Part shown: in pieces, positions 25,655 to 34,728 of the stretch | Numbering within the stretch: the stretch's first letter is position 1 | How the letters are laid out: each line of letters opens with the position of its first letter | Origin: an uncultured Eubacteriales bacterium | GTDB lineage: Bacteria; Bacillota; Clostridia; Lachnospirales; Lachnospiraceae | DNA: 64,000 nucleotides | Direction of reading: 5' to 3' | Assembly: GCA_900317515.1 (NCBI GenBank) | Contig: ONHA01000014.1 | Location: forward strand, 1-64,000 | The notes under the pieces: generated by a model | Seen by the model: only the letters and a program-made list of their open reading frames with translations | The model's database searches: none | Told to the model about the DNA's origin: nothing | Translations under genes and position numbers: made by a program

Positions 25655-26596
25655 ATGGATAAGAAGAAAACAGTGGTCATTGCACTGGGACACAGGGCCC
25701 TCGGGGCGACGCTCCCCGAGCAGAAGGCGGCTGTCCGCGCGGCGGCCAAGGCAATCGCGGATATCGCGGAGACCGGTGCCCGGATCGTCGTGACGCACAC
25801 AAACGCCGCCCAGATCGGCATGATCCATGCGGCCATGAGCGAGTTTGCGGCAAGACATCCGGAGTATACGAAATCCCCCCTGTCCATCTGCTCGGCCATG
25901 ACCCAGGGCTATGCCGGGTATGACCTGCAGAAGGCGATCAGGGCCGAGCTTCTGACCCGCGGCATCCGCCGGGCGGTCGCGACCGTGATCACGCAGGTTC
26001 TGGTGGATCCCTATGATCCGGCATTTTACGAGCCGACAAAGGTGATCGGCAATGTCCTCACGAAGGAGGAGGCTGCCGAGGAGGAGAAGAGGGGCAACGC
26101 GGTCACGAAGAGCGAGGACGGCTACCGCAGGATCGTCGCATCCCCCCAGCCCAGGGAGATCATCGAACTTGAGACCATCAAAACGCTGGTGGAGCACGAC
26201 GAGATCGTCATCTGCTGCGGAGGCGGCGGCATCCCGGTCATCGAGCAGGGGGTCGACCTTCGGGGCGCTTCCGCGGTGATCGAGAAGGACCTGACATCGG
26301 GGCTTCTGGCGGTCGAGCTCGAGGCGGACGACCTGCTCATCCTGACGTCCGTGGACGCGGTGGCGCTCAACTACAAGATGGACAACGAGCGTATCCTGAC
26401 CCGCATCAGCTCGAGGCAGGCGGCCTCCTACTGCGAGGAGGATATGTTTGAGGCGGGACTTATGCTGCCGAAATTCCAGGCAGCGATCAATTTCGTGGAG
26501 ATGGGACGCGGAAGGCGCGCCATCATCACATCGGTCGCCCGGGCAAAGGCTGCCTACGACGGCAAGGCCGGGACGACGATCGTCACAAACCTGTGA
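25655..26596 (+). CDS. arcC: Carbamate kinase-like amino acid kinase (variant clade)
   Basis: Protein of 313 aa of the carbamate kinase family, which interconverts carbamoyl phosphate + ADP and ATP + carbamate. Most family blocks are intact: LLTRGIRRAVATVITQVLVD, DPAFYEPTKVIG, CGGGGIPVIEQG, AVIEKDLTSGLLA, LILTSVD, GGKAGTTIV-like end (here DGKAGTTIV). The two N-terminal substrate loops differ from canonical enzymes: LGGNAL is LGHRAL (His13, Arg14) and THGNGPQVG is THTNAAQIG (Thr49, Ala51, Ala52). No arginine deiminase or ornithine carbamoyltransferase gene is nearby; the gene lies between uppP and murE. Activity on carbamate is therefore likely but not certain. Confidence 0.75.
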   Translation: MDKKKTVVIALGHRALGATLPEQKAAVRAAAKAIADIAETGARIVVTHTNAAQIGMIHAAMSEFAARHPEYTKSPLSICSAMTQGYAGYDLQKAIRAELLTRGIRRAVATVITQVLVDPYDPAFYEPTKVIGNVLTKEEAAEEEKRGNAVTKSEDGYRRIVASPQPREIIELETIKTLVEHDEIVICCGGGGIPVIEQGVDLRGASAVIEKDLTSGLLAVELEADDLLILTSVDAVALNYKMDNERILTRISSRQAASYCEEDMFEAGLMLPKFQAAINFVEMGRGRRAIITSVARAKAAYDGKAGTTIVTNL

Positions 26597-26623
26597 CAAA
26601 AATACGAACATGCGGAGGCAAAG

Positions 26624-28141
26624 ATGAAGCTTCTTCAGCTTTTTGAACGGACGGATTTCACGCTTGTTAAGGGCAATCCCGATATTGATATCAGTGCGCT
26701 TGTCTATGATTCGAGGAAGGCCGGACCCGGTTCGCTCTTTGTATGCATTGCCGGGGCCGTGAGCGACGGCCATAACTATATACCGGATGTTATTAAGAAG
26801 GGAGTCTCGGCGATCCTGGTGCAGGATGACCGTCTTGAACACGGTCTTACGGCGGACGAAGAGGGCGAGGAGGCCCTCGAGGTGCCGGAGGAGACCGTGA
26901 TCGTGAGCGTCCCGGATACAAGGCGGGCGCTGGCATTTCTCTCGGCGGCCTGGTTCGGCTACCCGGCGGAAAAGCTGCCGGTCATCGGCATCACCGGGAC
27001 CAAGGGAAAAACCACGACGACCTACATGGTCAAATCCGTGCTGGATGCCGCCGGGATACCGACGGGCCTTATCGGCACGATCGAGGTGATCACCGGAAAG
27101 CAGGTGATCAAGGCGAAAAATACAACCCCGGAATCCTATCTCGTGCAGGAATATCTCCGGGAGATGCTGGATAACGGTATGAAGGCCTGCGTCATGGAGG
27201 TCTCCTCCCAGGCCTTAAAGCTCGACCGGACGGCCGGGATCCTCTTTGAGACGGGTGTCTTCACGAACCTCTCCGAGGACCACATCGGCCCGAACGAGCA
27301 CACGGACTTTGACGATTACAAGCACGCAAAGAGCCTGCTCTTTAAGAGTAGCCGGCATTCCATCATCAATCTGGACGATGCGTATGCCGGGGAGATGATC
27401 GCGGCCTCGGAAGGCCCGGTCACGACCTACGGGATCGACTCGGAAGAGGCCGATATCAGGGCTTTGGACATCCGGCCGTTCCGCGAGGCGGGGCGTCTCG
27501 GGGTCTCCTTTGAGGTTGCGGGAGCTCTTCATTTTCCGGTGAAGCTGTATCTGCCGGGACATTTCTCGGTGTACAATGCGCTCTCGGCGATCGCGATCTG
27601 CCGCCATTTTAAGGTGGGAGATGACGTCGTCATGCGGGCGCTCCCGGAGGCCAAAGTGAAAGGCCGCGTCGAGCTCGTCCATGTGTCGGATGAGTTCACG
27701 CTCATGATCGACTACGCCCACAACGCGATGGCGCTCCGGAGCCTTCTTGAGTCCCTCCGGGTCTACAGACCTCACCGCCTGATCGCGCTCTTCGGGTGCG
27801 GCGGCAACCGCGACAGGAACCGCCGGTTTGACATGGGGGAGGCATCCGGAAAGCTGGCCGACTTCACGATCATCACCTCCGACAATCCCCGCTTCGAGGA
27901 GCCTCTCGCGATCATGGAGGACATCAGGACGGGAATCTCGAAGACGGACGGGCAGTATATCATGATTCCTGACCGCAAGGAGGCAATCCGCTGGGCCATA
28001 AGAAACGGCGAGCCCGGGGACATCATCATCCTTGCCGGCAAGGGCCATGAAGACTACCAGGAGATAAAAGGCGTCAAATACCCGATGGATGAGCGGGTGC
28101 TCATCAAAGAGATCCTTGAGGAGGAAAATGCAGTACGCTGA
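26624..28141 (+). CDS. murE: UDP-MurNAc-tripeptide synthetase, meso-DAP type
   Basis: Cytoplasmic Mur ligase of 505 aa that adds the third amino acid to UDP-MurNAc-L-Ala-D-Glu. The ATP loop is GITGTKGKTTTTYMV (about residues 122-136). The specificity motif DNPR (residues 420-423) is the one associated with meso-diaminopimelate, rather than lysine, so the wall is predicted to be DAP-type. The gene overlaps priA by 14 nt. Confidence 0.93.
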   Translation: MKLLQLFERTDFTLVKGNPDIDISALVYDSRKAGPGSLFVCIAGAVSDGHNYIPDVIKKGVSAILVQDDRLEHGLTADEEGEEALEVPEETVIVSVPDTRRALAFLSAAWFGYPAEKLPVIGITGTKGKTTTTYMVKSVLDAAGIPTGLIGTIEVITGKQVIKAKNTTPESYLVQEYLREMLDNGMKACVMEVSSQALKLDRTAGILFETGVFTNLSEDHIGPNEHTDFDDYKHAKSLLFKSSRHSIINLDDAYAGEMIAASEGPVTTYGIDSEEADIRALDIRPFREAGRLGVSFEVAGALHFPVKLYLPGHFSVYNALSAIAICRHFKVGDDVVMRALPEAKVKGRVELVHVSDEFTLMIDYAHNAMALRSLLESLRVYRPHRLIALFGCGGNRDRNRRFDMGEASGKLADFTIITSDNPRFEEPLAIMEDIRTGISKTDGQYIMIPDRKEAIRWAIRNGEPGDIIILAGKGHEDYQEIKGVKYPMDERVLIKEILEEENAVR

Positions 28142-30128
28142 CGTAATCGTAAACATCACGGCGGATGCGCTCGACAAACCCTTTGCCTACATCGTGCCCG
28201 ATGAGCTCTCCGGCCAGGTGGTTCCGGGAGCCAGGGTGAGGGTTCCCTTCGGAAACGGGGGAAGACACGTCAGTGCCTTTGTCGTGGCCCTGAGGGACAC
28301 CTGCGATTACGACCCTTCTAAAATGAAAGCCATCGAAGCTGTCCTGACCGGCGAGGACACCGCGGATGCCCGCCTCATTAAGCTGGCGGCCTGGATGTGC
28401 CGGACCTACGGCGGCGTGATGGCCCAGGCCTTAAAGACGGTACTCCCGACCAAAAAGAGAGTGCGGCGGAAAAAGACGGAAGATGTCCGGGAAGAATTAG
28501 CGGCACTTCCGGCACCGGCGGTCCTTACCGAAGGGCAGCAGGGGGCGGTCGACCGGATCCTTTCGGAATGGGAGAGAGAAAATCCGCGTCCGGTCCTTTT
28601 AAGAGGGGTTACCGGGAGCGGCAAGACCCTCATTTACATGGAGCTCATCGCGCGGGTGCTCGAGGAGGGCAGGGACGTCATCGTCCTCATTCCGGAGATC
28701 GCGCTCACGCGCCAGACCGTCATGAGATTTGTCGCGCGGTTCGGCGGGAGGGTCTCATTTCTCCACTCGAGACTGTCGGACGGCGAAAAATACGACCAGA
28801 TGAAGGCGGCCCGGAAGGGCGATGTCCGGATCATGGTCGGACCCAGATCCGCACTTTTCACACCGTTTTCACATCTGGGGCTTATCGTGATCGACGAGGA
28901 ACACGAGGAGTCCTATCACTCTGAGCTGACGCCCCGCTATCACGCGAGGGAGACGGCGATAAAACGGGCGGAGATTGAAGGCGCCCGCGTCGTCATGGGC
29001 TCCGCAACACCTTCCCTTACCGCTTCGGCGCGGGCTGAGAGAGGTGAGTATCTCGGGATTGTTCTCCCCGAAAGATACGGGAGCGCGGAGCTCCCGGAGA
29101 CAAAAATTGTGGATATGACGGAGGAGATGAAGAGCGGGAACCGCAGCATCTTTTCCGGGACGCTGAAAGAAGAACTTACGGACTGCCTTCGCGAAGGCGG
29201 ACAGGCGATGCTCTTCTTAAACCGGCGGGGATATGCCGGCTTTGTCACGTGCCGCGCCTGCGGCTATGTGGCCAGGTGTCCTCACTGCGATATTTCCCTG
29301 ACCCGGCACCTGAACCGGAAGCTCGTCTGCCACTACTGCGGCTACGAGATCCCGGAGTATGAGACCTGCCCCTCCTGCGGCTCGCCCCACATCGGCGGCA
29401 TCTCGGTCGGCACCGAGCAGGTTGAGGAGCAGCTTAAAAAGGAGTTTCCGGGCATCCGCACGCTCCGCATGGATCTCGACACGACCCGGGGCAAGGAAGG
29501 CCACGGGAAGATCCTGAAGGAGTTCGGCGAGAGGAAAGCGGATGTGCTGATCGGCACCCAGATGATCGTGAAGGGGCATGATTTCCCGAACGTGACGCTG
29601 GTCGGTGTCCTTCTGGCGGATCTTTCGCTGAACGCGCAGGACTACCGCGCGGCGGAGAGGACCTTCCAGCTGATCACCCAGGCAGCCGGCCGGGCCGGCC
29701 GGGGGCAAAAGCCCGGGACGGCGGTGATCCAGACGTACAAGCCGGATCATTTTGCGATCCTGACCGCGGCAGCCCAGAACTACGAAGCCTTCTATAAGGA
29801 AGAGATGTCCTATCGGAGGATCATGCACTATCCGCCGGAGGGACTGCTTCTTGCGGTGCTCGGCAGCGGGGAGGATCCCGCAAAGCTCCATGAAGCCATG
29901 GAGTATATCCGGCGTTTCATTTCCCGGATCGATCCGAAAAATGCATTTTCCGCCATCGGGCCGGCACCTCAGACGGTCGGCAAGGTCCGCGACCGCTACC
30001 GGGAAGTCATCTACATAAGACACAGAGAAAGAGAGATGCTCGTGAAGGCGAGGAGCCTCATCGAGCGCTACACGGAGATGAACAGCGGATTCGCCGATAT
30101 CCGTGTGGAATTCAATCTAAGTACATAA
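28128..30128 (+). CDS. priA: Primosomal protein N' (replication restart helicase)
   Basis: DNA helicase of 666 aa that reloads the replisome at stalled forks. The start at 28128 follows GAGG within the end of murE. N-terminal 3'-DNA-binding domain (VIVNITADALDKPFAYIVP), Walker A GVTGSGKT, a DEAH-type box DEEH, then the helicase insertion with two zinc clusters (CRACGYVARCPHC and CHYCGYEIPEYETCPSCG), and motif VI QAAGRAGRG. Conserved Firmicutes order priA-def-fmt follows. Confidence 0.95.
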   Translation: MQYADVIVNITADALDKPFAYIVPDELSGQVVPGARVRVPFGNGGRHVSAFVVALRDTCDYDPSKMKAIEAVLTGEDTADARLIKLAAWMCRTYGGVMAQALKTVLPTKKRVRRKKTEDVREELAALPAPAVLTEGQQGAVDRILSEWERENPRPVLLRGVTGSGKTLIYMELIARVLEEGRDVIVLIPEIALTRQTVMRFVARFGGRVSFLHSRLSDGEKYDQMKAARKGDVRIMVGPRSALFTPFSHLGLIVIDEEHEESYHSELTPRYHARETAIKRAEIEGARVVMGSATPSLTASARAERGEYLGIVLPERYGSAELPETKIVDMTEEMKSGNRSIFSGTLKEELTDCLREGGQAMLFLNRRGYAGFVTCRACGYVARCPHCDISLTRHLNRKLVCHYCGYEIPEYETCPSCGSPHIGGISVGTEQVEEQLKKEFPGIRTLRMDLDTTRGKEGHGKILKEFGERKADVLIGTQMIVKGHDFPNVTLVGVLLADLSLNAQDYRAAERTFQLITQAAGRAGRGQKPGTAVIQTYKPDHFAILTAAAQNYEAFYKEEMSYRRIMHYPPEGLLLAVLGSGEDPAKLHEAMEYIRRFISRIDPKNAFSAIGPAPQTVGKVRDRYREVIYIRHREREMLVKARSLIERYTEMNSGFADIRVEFNLST

Positions 30129-30150
30129 ACGTTATTAAACGGAGGAAAAC

Positions 30151-30648
30151 ATGGCAATCAGAAAAGTACGCGAAGTAGGCGATGACGTGCTGGCGAAAGA
30201 GTGCCGCGAGGTGAAGAAGATGACCCCGCGCATCTCCCAGCTCATCGACGATATGTTTGATACGATGTACGAGTACAACGGCGTCGGTCTTGCGGCTCCG
30301 CAGGTCGGCGTCCTCAGAAGGATCATCGTGGTGGACGTAGGTGAGGACCCGCGCGCACTCATCAATCCGAGGATCGTGCACGAGGAGGGCAAGCAGACCG
30401 GCGAGGAAGGCTGCCTCTCCCTGCCGGGCAAATACGGTATCGTCTCCCGGCCGATGAAGGTCACGGTGGAGGGTCTTGACCGCGACATGAACCCGGTGAC
30501 CTGGGAGGCGGAGGGGCTGCTTGCGCGCGCCTTCTGCCATGAGGTCGACCATCTGGACGGCCACATGTACACGGAGTTTGTCGAGGGCGAGATCCACGAT
30601 ACGGCCCTTGAGGAAGCCATGGAAGAGCAGGAGAACGCGGTAAAATGA
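30151..30648 (+). CDS. def: Peptide deformylase
   Basis: Metalloenzyme of 165 aa that removes the N-formyl group from new proteins. The three motifs are GVGLAAPQVG, EEGCLSLPG (metal Cys) and CHEVDHLDG (two metal His and catalytic Glu). SD CGGAGG. The stop overlaps the fmt start (ATGA), pairing deformylase with formyltransferase. Confidence 0.96.
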   Translation: MAIRKVREVGDDVLAKECREVKKMTPRISQLIDDMFDTMYEYNGVGLAAPQVGVLRRIIVVDVGEDPRALINPRIVHEEGKQTGEEGCLSLPGKYGIVSRPMKVTVEGLDRDMNPVTWEAEGLLARAFCHEVDHLDGHMYTEFVEGEIHDTALEEAMEEQENAVK

Positions 30649-31589
30649 AGATCGTATTCATGGGAACGCCGGATTTCGCGGCGGGTATCTTAGATGCGCT
30701 CCTCCGTGCCGGCTATGAGGTCACCGGGTGCGTCACCCAGCCCGACAAGCCGAAAGGCCGCAAGAAGACGCCGGTTCCGTGCCCCGTTAAGGAAGCCGCC
30801 ATGGCTGCCGGGATCCCCGTGCTTACGCCGGTCCGCGTCAGGAAGAATCCGGAGGCGCTCGCCTGGATCCGGGAGAGAGAGCCCGATGTGATCGTGGTCG
30901 CGGCCTTCGGCCAGATCCTGCCCGCGGAGCTTCTTGAGCTTCCGCCGCTGGGCTGCCTTAACGTGCACGCATCGCTTCTTCCGGCTTACCGGGGGGCGGC
31001 GCCGATCCAGCACGCGATCCTCGACGGACAGGAAAAGACGGGCGTCACCATCATGAAGATGGACGAGGGCCTCGATACGGGCGATATGCTGGCGGTATCC
31101 GAGGTTGTCATTTCCCCGGAGGAGACAGGGGGGAGCCTCTTTGACAAGCTGATGGCGGAAGGAGCGGACCTTCTCGTAAGGACGCTGCCGGAGTATGCCG
31201 CGGGTGCGATCACCCCGGTGAAGCAGCCGGCCGAGAGCACGACCGCCTATGCGGGGATGCTTAAGAAGGAGGACGGCCTCATTGACTTCAGCGAGGACGC
31301 GGAGGTGATCCTCCGCAAGGTGCGGGCGCTTTCGCCCTGGCCGTCGGCCTACACATATCTTGACTCCAAAACCTTCAAGATCTGGCAGGCCCGCAAAACC
31401 GATGAGGCACCGTTCGGGCCCGCGGGAACGCTCAGGGCCGAGAACGGAGAGCTGTTTGTCACGACCGGCAGCGGCGTGATCGCGCTCGATGAGGTCCAGA
31501 TGGAAGGAAAGAAGAAAATGAAAACCGCCGATTTCCTCCGCGGATACCGCATCACGGCGGAGGCATTCGGAGAAAGGAACGCCAATTGA
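30645..31589 (+). CDS. fmt: Methionyl-tRNA formyltransferase
   Basis: Enzyme of 314 aa that formylates initiator Met-tRNA using 10-formyl-THF. Motifs: FMGTPDFAA, LNVHASLLPAYRGAAPI with catalytic Asn/His, and GVTIMKMDEGLDTGD. The C-terminal OB domain is present. It is coupled to def upstream and to rsmB downstream through a TTGA overlap. Confidence 0.96.
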   Translation: MKIVFMGTPDFAAGILDALLRAGYEVTGCVTQPDKPKGRKKTPVPCPVKEAAMAAGIPVLTPVRVRKNPEALAWIREREPDVIVVAAFGQILPAELLELPPLGCLNVHASLLPAYRGAAPIQHAILDGQEKTGVTIMKMDEGLDTGDMLAVSEVVISPEETGGSLFDKLMAEGADLLVRTLPEYAAGAITPVKQPAESTTAYAGMLKKEDGLIDFSEDAEVILRKVRALSPWPSAYTYLDSKTFKIWQARKTDEAPFGPAGTLRAENGELFVTTGSGVIALDEVQMEGKKKMKTADFLRGYRITAEAFGERNAN

Positions 31590-32938
31590 CAGAGAACTTA
31601 AGAGAAATCGTGCTGGATATACTCCTTTCGGTATTCCGGGACGGCGTCTACAGCAATCTTGCCGTGCATGCCGCGCTTGAGAAATATCAGTATTTTTCGA
31701 AGCGGGAGAGAGCGTTCATCACCAAGGTCTCTGAAGGAACTGTGGAACGGCAGATCGAGATCGATTATATCATCGATCAGTTCTCGACGGTTCCCGTGGA
31801 GAAAATGAAACCCGTCATCCAGAACATCCTCCGGAGCGCGGTCTACCAGATCCGGTACCTCGGCAGTGTTCCGGACTCGGCGGCGGTCAGCGAGGCTGTC
31901 CAGCTTGCCCAGAACCGCGGGTTTTACAACCTGAAGGGATTCGTGAACGGAGTCCTTCGAAATATTGCGCGAAACGCGGACAATATCCGCTATCCGGACC
32001 CTGAGGAGGATCTGGTCCGCTACCTCACGATCACGAGGTCCATGCCGGAGTGGCTCACGAAGCGCTTTGTGGACGAATACGGGCCTTTTGTGACGGAGCG
32101 GATGCTGGACAGCTTCCTTGAGGAGCGGCCGACGACCGTGCGCATCAAGACCGAGCGCGTCACAAAGAACGAGATACTGACGTCCCTTAGAAACCAGGGG
32201 GTCACGGTGCACCATGCGCCGTATCTTCCCTATGCGTACAACCTCACGGGCTACAATTACCTCATGGCGCTCCATGCGTTCAAGAACGGCTGGATCTATC
32301 CCCAGGATGTGAGCTCTATGCTGGTCACGGAAGCCGCCGACCCGAAGCCGGGCGACAATGTCATCGACCTCTGCGCCGCACCCGGGGGCAAGAGCCTCCA
32401 CATCGCGGACCGGATGGCGGGCTACGGGATGGTCGAGGCCAGGGATGTCTCGATTGAGAAAGTTGCGCTGATCGAGGAAAATGTCCGCCGGGCCAACCTG
32501 ATCAACGTGCACCCGGTCGTAAAGGATGCGCTGGTATTCGACCCGGATTCGGAGGCCTCCGCCGACATCGTGATCGCGGACCTGCCCTGCTCGGGGCTCG
32601 GCGTGATCGGGAGAAAGGCGGATATCAAGTATCATGTGACGCCTGACAAGATCGATGAGCTGGTGAAGCTTCAGCGTCAGATCCTCGAGAACGGGGTGAG
32701 GTACGTGAAACCGGGCGGGGTGTTCATTTTCAGCACATGCACGCTGACCCGCGAGGAGAACGTCGAGAACGTTGCGTGGATCAAGGAGCACACCGACCTT
32801 GTTCCGGAGAGCCTGGATCCCTATATCCCGGCCGAGCTCAAGAGGATCACGACGTCGGAGGGATATCTGCAGCTTCTGCCGGGCATTCACGAGTCGGACG
32901 GATTCTTTATCTCCCGTTTCCGGAGGAAGATGTCCTGA
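31586..32938 (+). CDS. rsmB: 16S rRNA (cytosine-967-C5)-methyltransferase
   Basis: RNA methyltransferase of 450 aa with an N-terminal NusB-like domain (about residues 1-140) and a Rossmann catalytic domain: LCAAPGGKSLHIA for SAM, ADLPCSGLG and FSTCTLTREEN with the two catalytic cysteines. The start codon is TTG, overlapping the fmt stop (TTGA), with AGAAAGG upstream. The stop overlaps the rlmN ATG (TGATG). Confidence 0.93.
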   Translation: MTENLREIVLDILLSVFRDGVYSNLAVHAALEKYQYFSKRERAFITKVSEGTVERQIEIDYIIDQFSTVPVEKMKPVIQNILRSAVYQIRYLGSVPDSAAVSEAVQLAQNRGFYNLKGFVNGVLRNIARNADNIRYPDPEEDLVRYLTITRSMPEWLTKRFVDEYGPFVTERMLDSFLEERPTTVRIKTERVTKNEILTSLRNQGVTVHHAPYLPYAYNLTGYNYLMALHAFKNGWIYPQDVSSMLVTEAADPKPGDNVIDLCAAPGGKSLHIADRMAGYGMVEARDVSIEKVALIEENVRRANLINVHPVVKDALVFDPDSEASADIVIADLPCSGLGVIGRKADIKYHVTPDKIDELVKLQRQILENGVRYVKPGGVFIFSTCTLTREENVENVAWIKEHTDLVPESLDPYIPAELKRITTSEGYLQLLPGIHESDGFFISRFRRKMS

Positions 32939-33984
32939 TGGAAGAGCGATACGAGGGACCGGATATCCTGTCTGCGGATCTTGCCGGGCTCATGGCCGAT
33001 CCGGTCTTTGAAAATGAAAAGAAATTCCGGGTGAAGCAGGTCTACGAATGGCTGCACAGGAAAAACGCGGCGTCCTACGAGGAGATGACCAACCTCCCGA
33101 AAGCGCTTCGGGAGCGGCTTGCCGAAAAGCGCCCGCTTCTTGGGTGCGTGAAGGAGACCATGCAGGAGTCGAAGATCGACGGTACGCGGAAATATCTCTT
33201 CCGTCTCCATGACGGCAACTATGTGGAGAGTGTTTTCATGCGCTACCACCACGGGGATTCGGTCTGTATATCCTCCCAGGTCGGCTGCCGCATGGGCTGC
33301 GCGTTCTGCGCCTCGACGATCGGCGGACTTACGAGGAACCTCACTCCCGGGGAAATGCTCTCCCAGATCTACATGATCGGCAGGGATACCGGGGAGCGCA
33401 TATCGAACGTCGTGGTGATGGGAACCGGAGAGCCGCTCGACAACTACGAGAACCTGGTCCGCTTCATAAGGATGCTCACTGATGAGAACGGCCTCAACAT
33501 CAGCGAGCGGAACGTGACGGTCTCGACCTGCGGACTCGCGCCGAAGATCAGGAGACTCCGGGAGGAGGACCTTCAGATCAACCTTGCGCTCTCCCTGCAC
33601 GCGCCGACCGACGAGATGCGGCGGACAATCATGCCGGTCGCCAACCGCTACAGCCTTGACGAGGTCTTCGATGCGCTTCTCTATTATTATGAGGGCAACA
33701 GGAGACGCCTAACCTTCGAGTACAGCCTGATCGCCGGGAAGAACGATTCGGCGGAATGCGCGAAGCTGCTTGCCGGGAGACTCTCCGGCATCAACTGCTT
33801 CGTCAACCTGATCCCGGTAAATCCGGTCACGGAGCGTGATTTTAAGGCTCCCGACACTTACTTTGTGCAGGAGTTTAAGAAATTGCTTGAAAAATACGGG
33901 ATTCATGTTACTATAAGAAGGGAAATGGGCCGCGATATCGACGGGGCCTGTGGACAGTTAAGAAAAAGATATGTGAAGAAATAG
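32938..33984 (+). CDS. rlmN: 23S rRNA/tRNA adenine-C2 methyltransferase (radical SAM)
   Basis: Radical SAM enzyme of 348 aa that methylates A2503 of 23S rRNA and A37 of some tRNAs. The Fe-S motif CRMGCAFC is present, then NVVVMGTGEPLDNY, NVTVSTCGLAPKI, LSLHAPTDEMR and a C-terminal RREMGRDIDGACGQL that carries the second catalytic Cys. The start at 32938 is fixed by the TGATG overlap with rsmB. Confidence 0.94.
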   Translation: MEERYEGPDILSADLAGLMADPVFENEKKFRVKQVYEWLHRKNAASYEEMTNLPKALRERLAEKRPLLGCVKETMQESKIDGTRKYLFRLHDGNYVESVFMRYHHGDSVCISSQVGCRMGCAFCASTIGGLTRNLTPGEMLSQIYMIGRDTGERISNVVVMGTGEPLDNYENLVRFIRMLTDENGLNISERNVTVSTCGLAPKIRRLREEDLQINLALSLHAPTDEMRRTIMPVANRYSLDEVFDALLYYYEGNRRRLTFEYSLIAGKNDSAECAKLLAGRLSGINCFVNLIPVNPVTERDFKAPDTYFVQEFKKLLEKYGIHVTIRREMGRDIDGACGQLRKRYVKK

Positions 33985-33987
33985 CAG

Positions 33988-34728
33988 ATGATGAAAGCTT
34001 TTGCAGTCACTGACGTCGGTCAGAAAAGGAAAATTAACCAGGACAGCGTGTTCGTCTCGACGGAGCCTGTCGGGAACCTTCCGAATCTCTTTATCGTGGC
34101 GGACGGTATGGGCGGTCATAACGCGGGGGATTTCGCTTCGCGGTATGCGATCAATGCCGTCAGAGAAGCCATCGAGGTGAGCCCTGAAGCGAATCCCGTC
34201 AAGCTGATCTCCGAAGCGATCCGGCTGGCAAATGAAGGAATCCTCAGGGAAGCGGAAGCTCATGAGGGTATGCAGGGCATGGGCACGACGATCGTGGTCA
34301 CGACCATTCTTGGGAATTACGTCTACACCGCGAACGTGGGTGATTCAAGGCTCTACCTGTACGATGGGGAGCTTCGTCAGGTCACCAGGGACCACTCACT
34401 TGTGGAGGAAATGGTTCGCCTTGGAGAACTCTCGGAAGAACAGGCGAAAAACCATCCGGACAGGCACATTATCACGAGGGCGCTCGGAGCCGCGGAGTCG
34501 GTCGATCCCGACTTCTTCGATTTCCGGCTGCACCCCGAGAATAAATTGCTGATGTGCTCGGACGGTCTCACAAATATGGTCGATGACGACGAAATCAGAC
34601 AGGTAATGGAACAGCCGATCAGCGCTGAAGAAATGGCAGGCACGCTGGTCGGAACCGCAAACGACAATGGCGGTATGGATAACATCGCAGTCATTATCAT
34701 TGAACCGGATGCGGATGAGGAGGAATAA
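33988..34728 (+). CDS. prpC: PP2C-family Ser/Thr protein phosphatase
   Basis: Soluble metal-dependent phosphatase of 246 aa, the partner that reverses PrkC phosphorylation. PPM motifs: TDVGQKRKINQDS, VADGMGGHNAGDFAS with the metal Asp, MGTTIV, NVGDSRLYL, DGLTNMVDD and GGMDNIAVI with the last metal Asp. The stop overlaps the kinase start by 1 nt, the standard phosphatase-kinase pairing. Confidence 0.95.
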   Translation: MMKAFAVTDVGQKRKINQDSVFVSTEPVGNLPNLFIVADGMGGHNAGDFASRYAINAVREAIEVSPEANPVKLISEAIRLANEGILREAEAHEGMQGMGTTIVVTTILGNYVYTANVGDSRLYLYDGELRQVTRDHSLVEEMVRLGELSEEQAKNHPDRHIITRALGAAESVDPDFFDFRLHPENKLLMCSDGLTNMVDDDEIRQVMEQPISAEEMAGTLVGTANDNGGMDNIAVIIIEPDADEEE

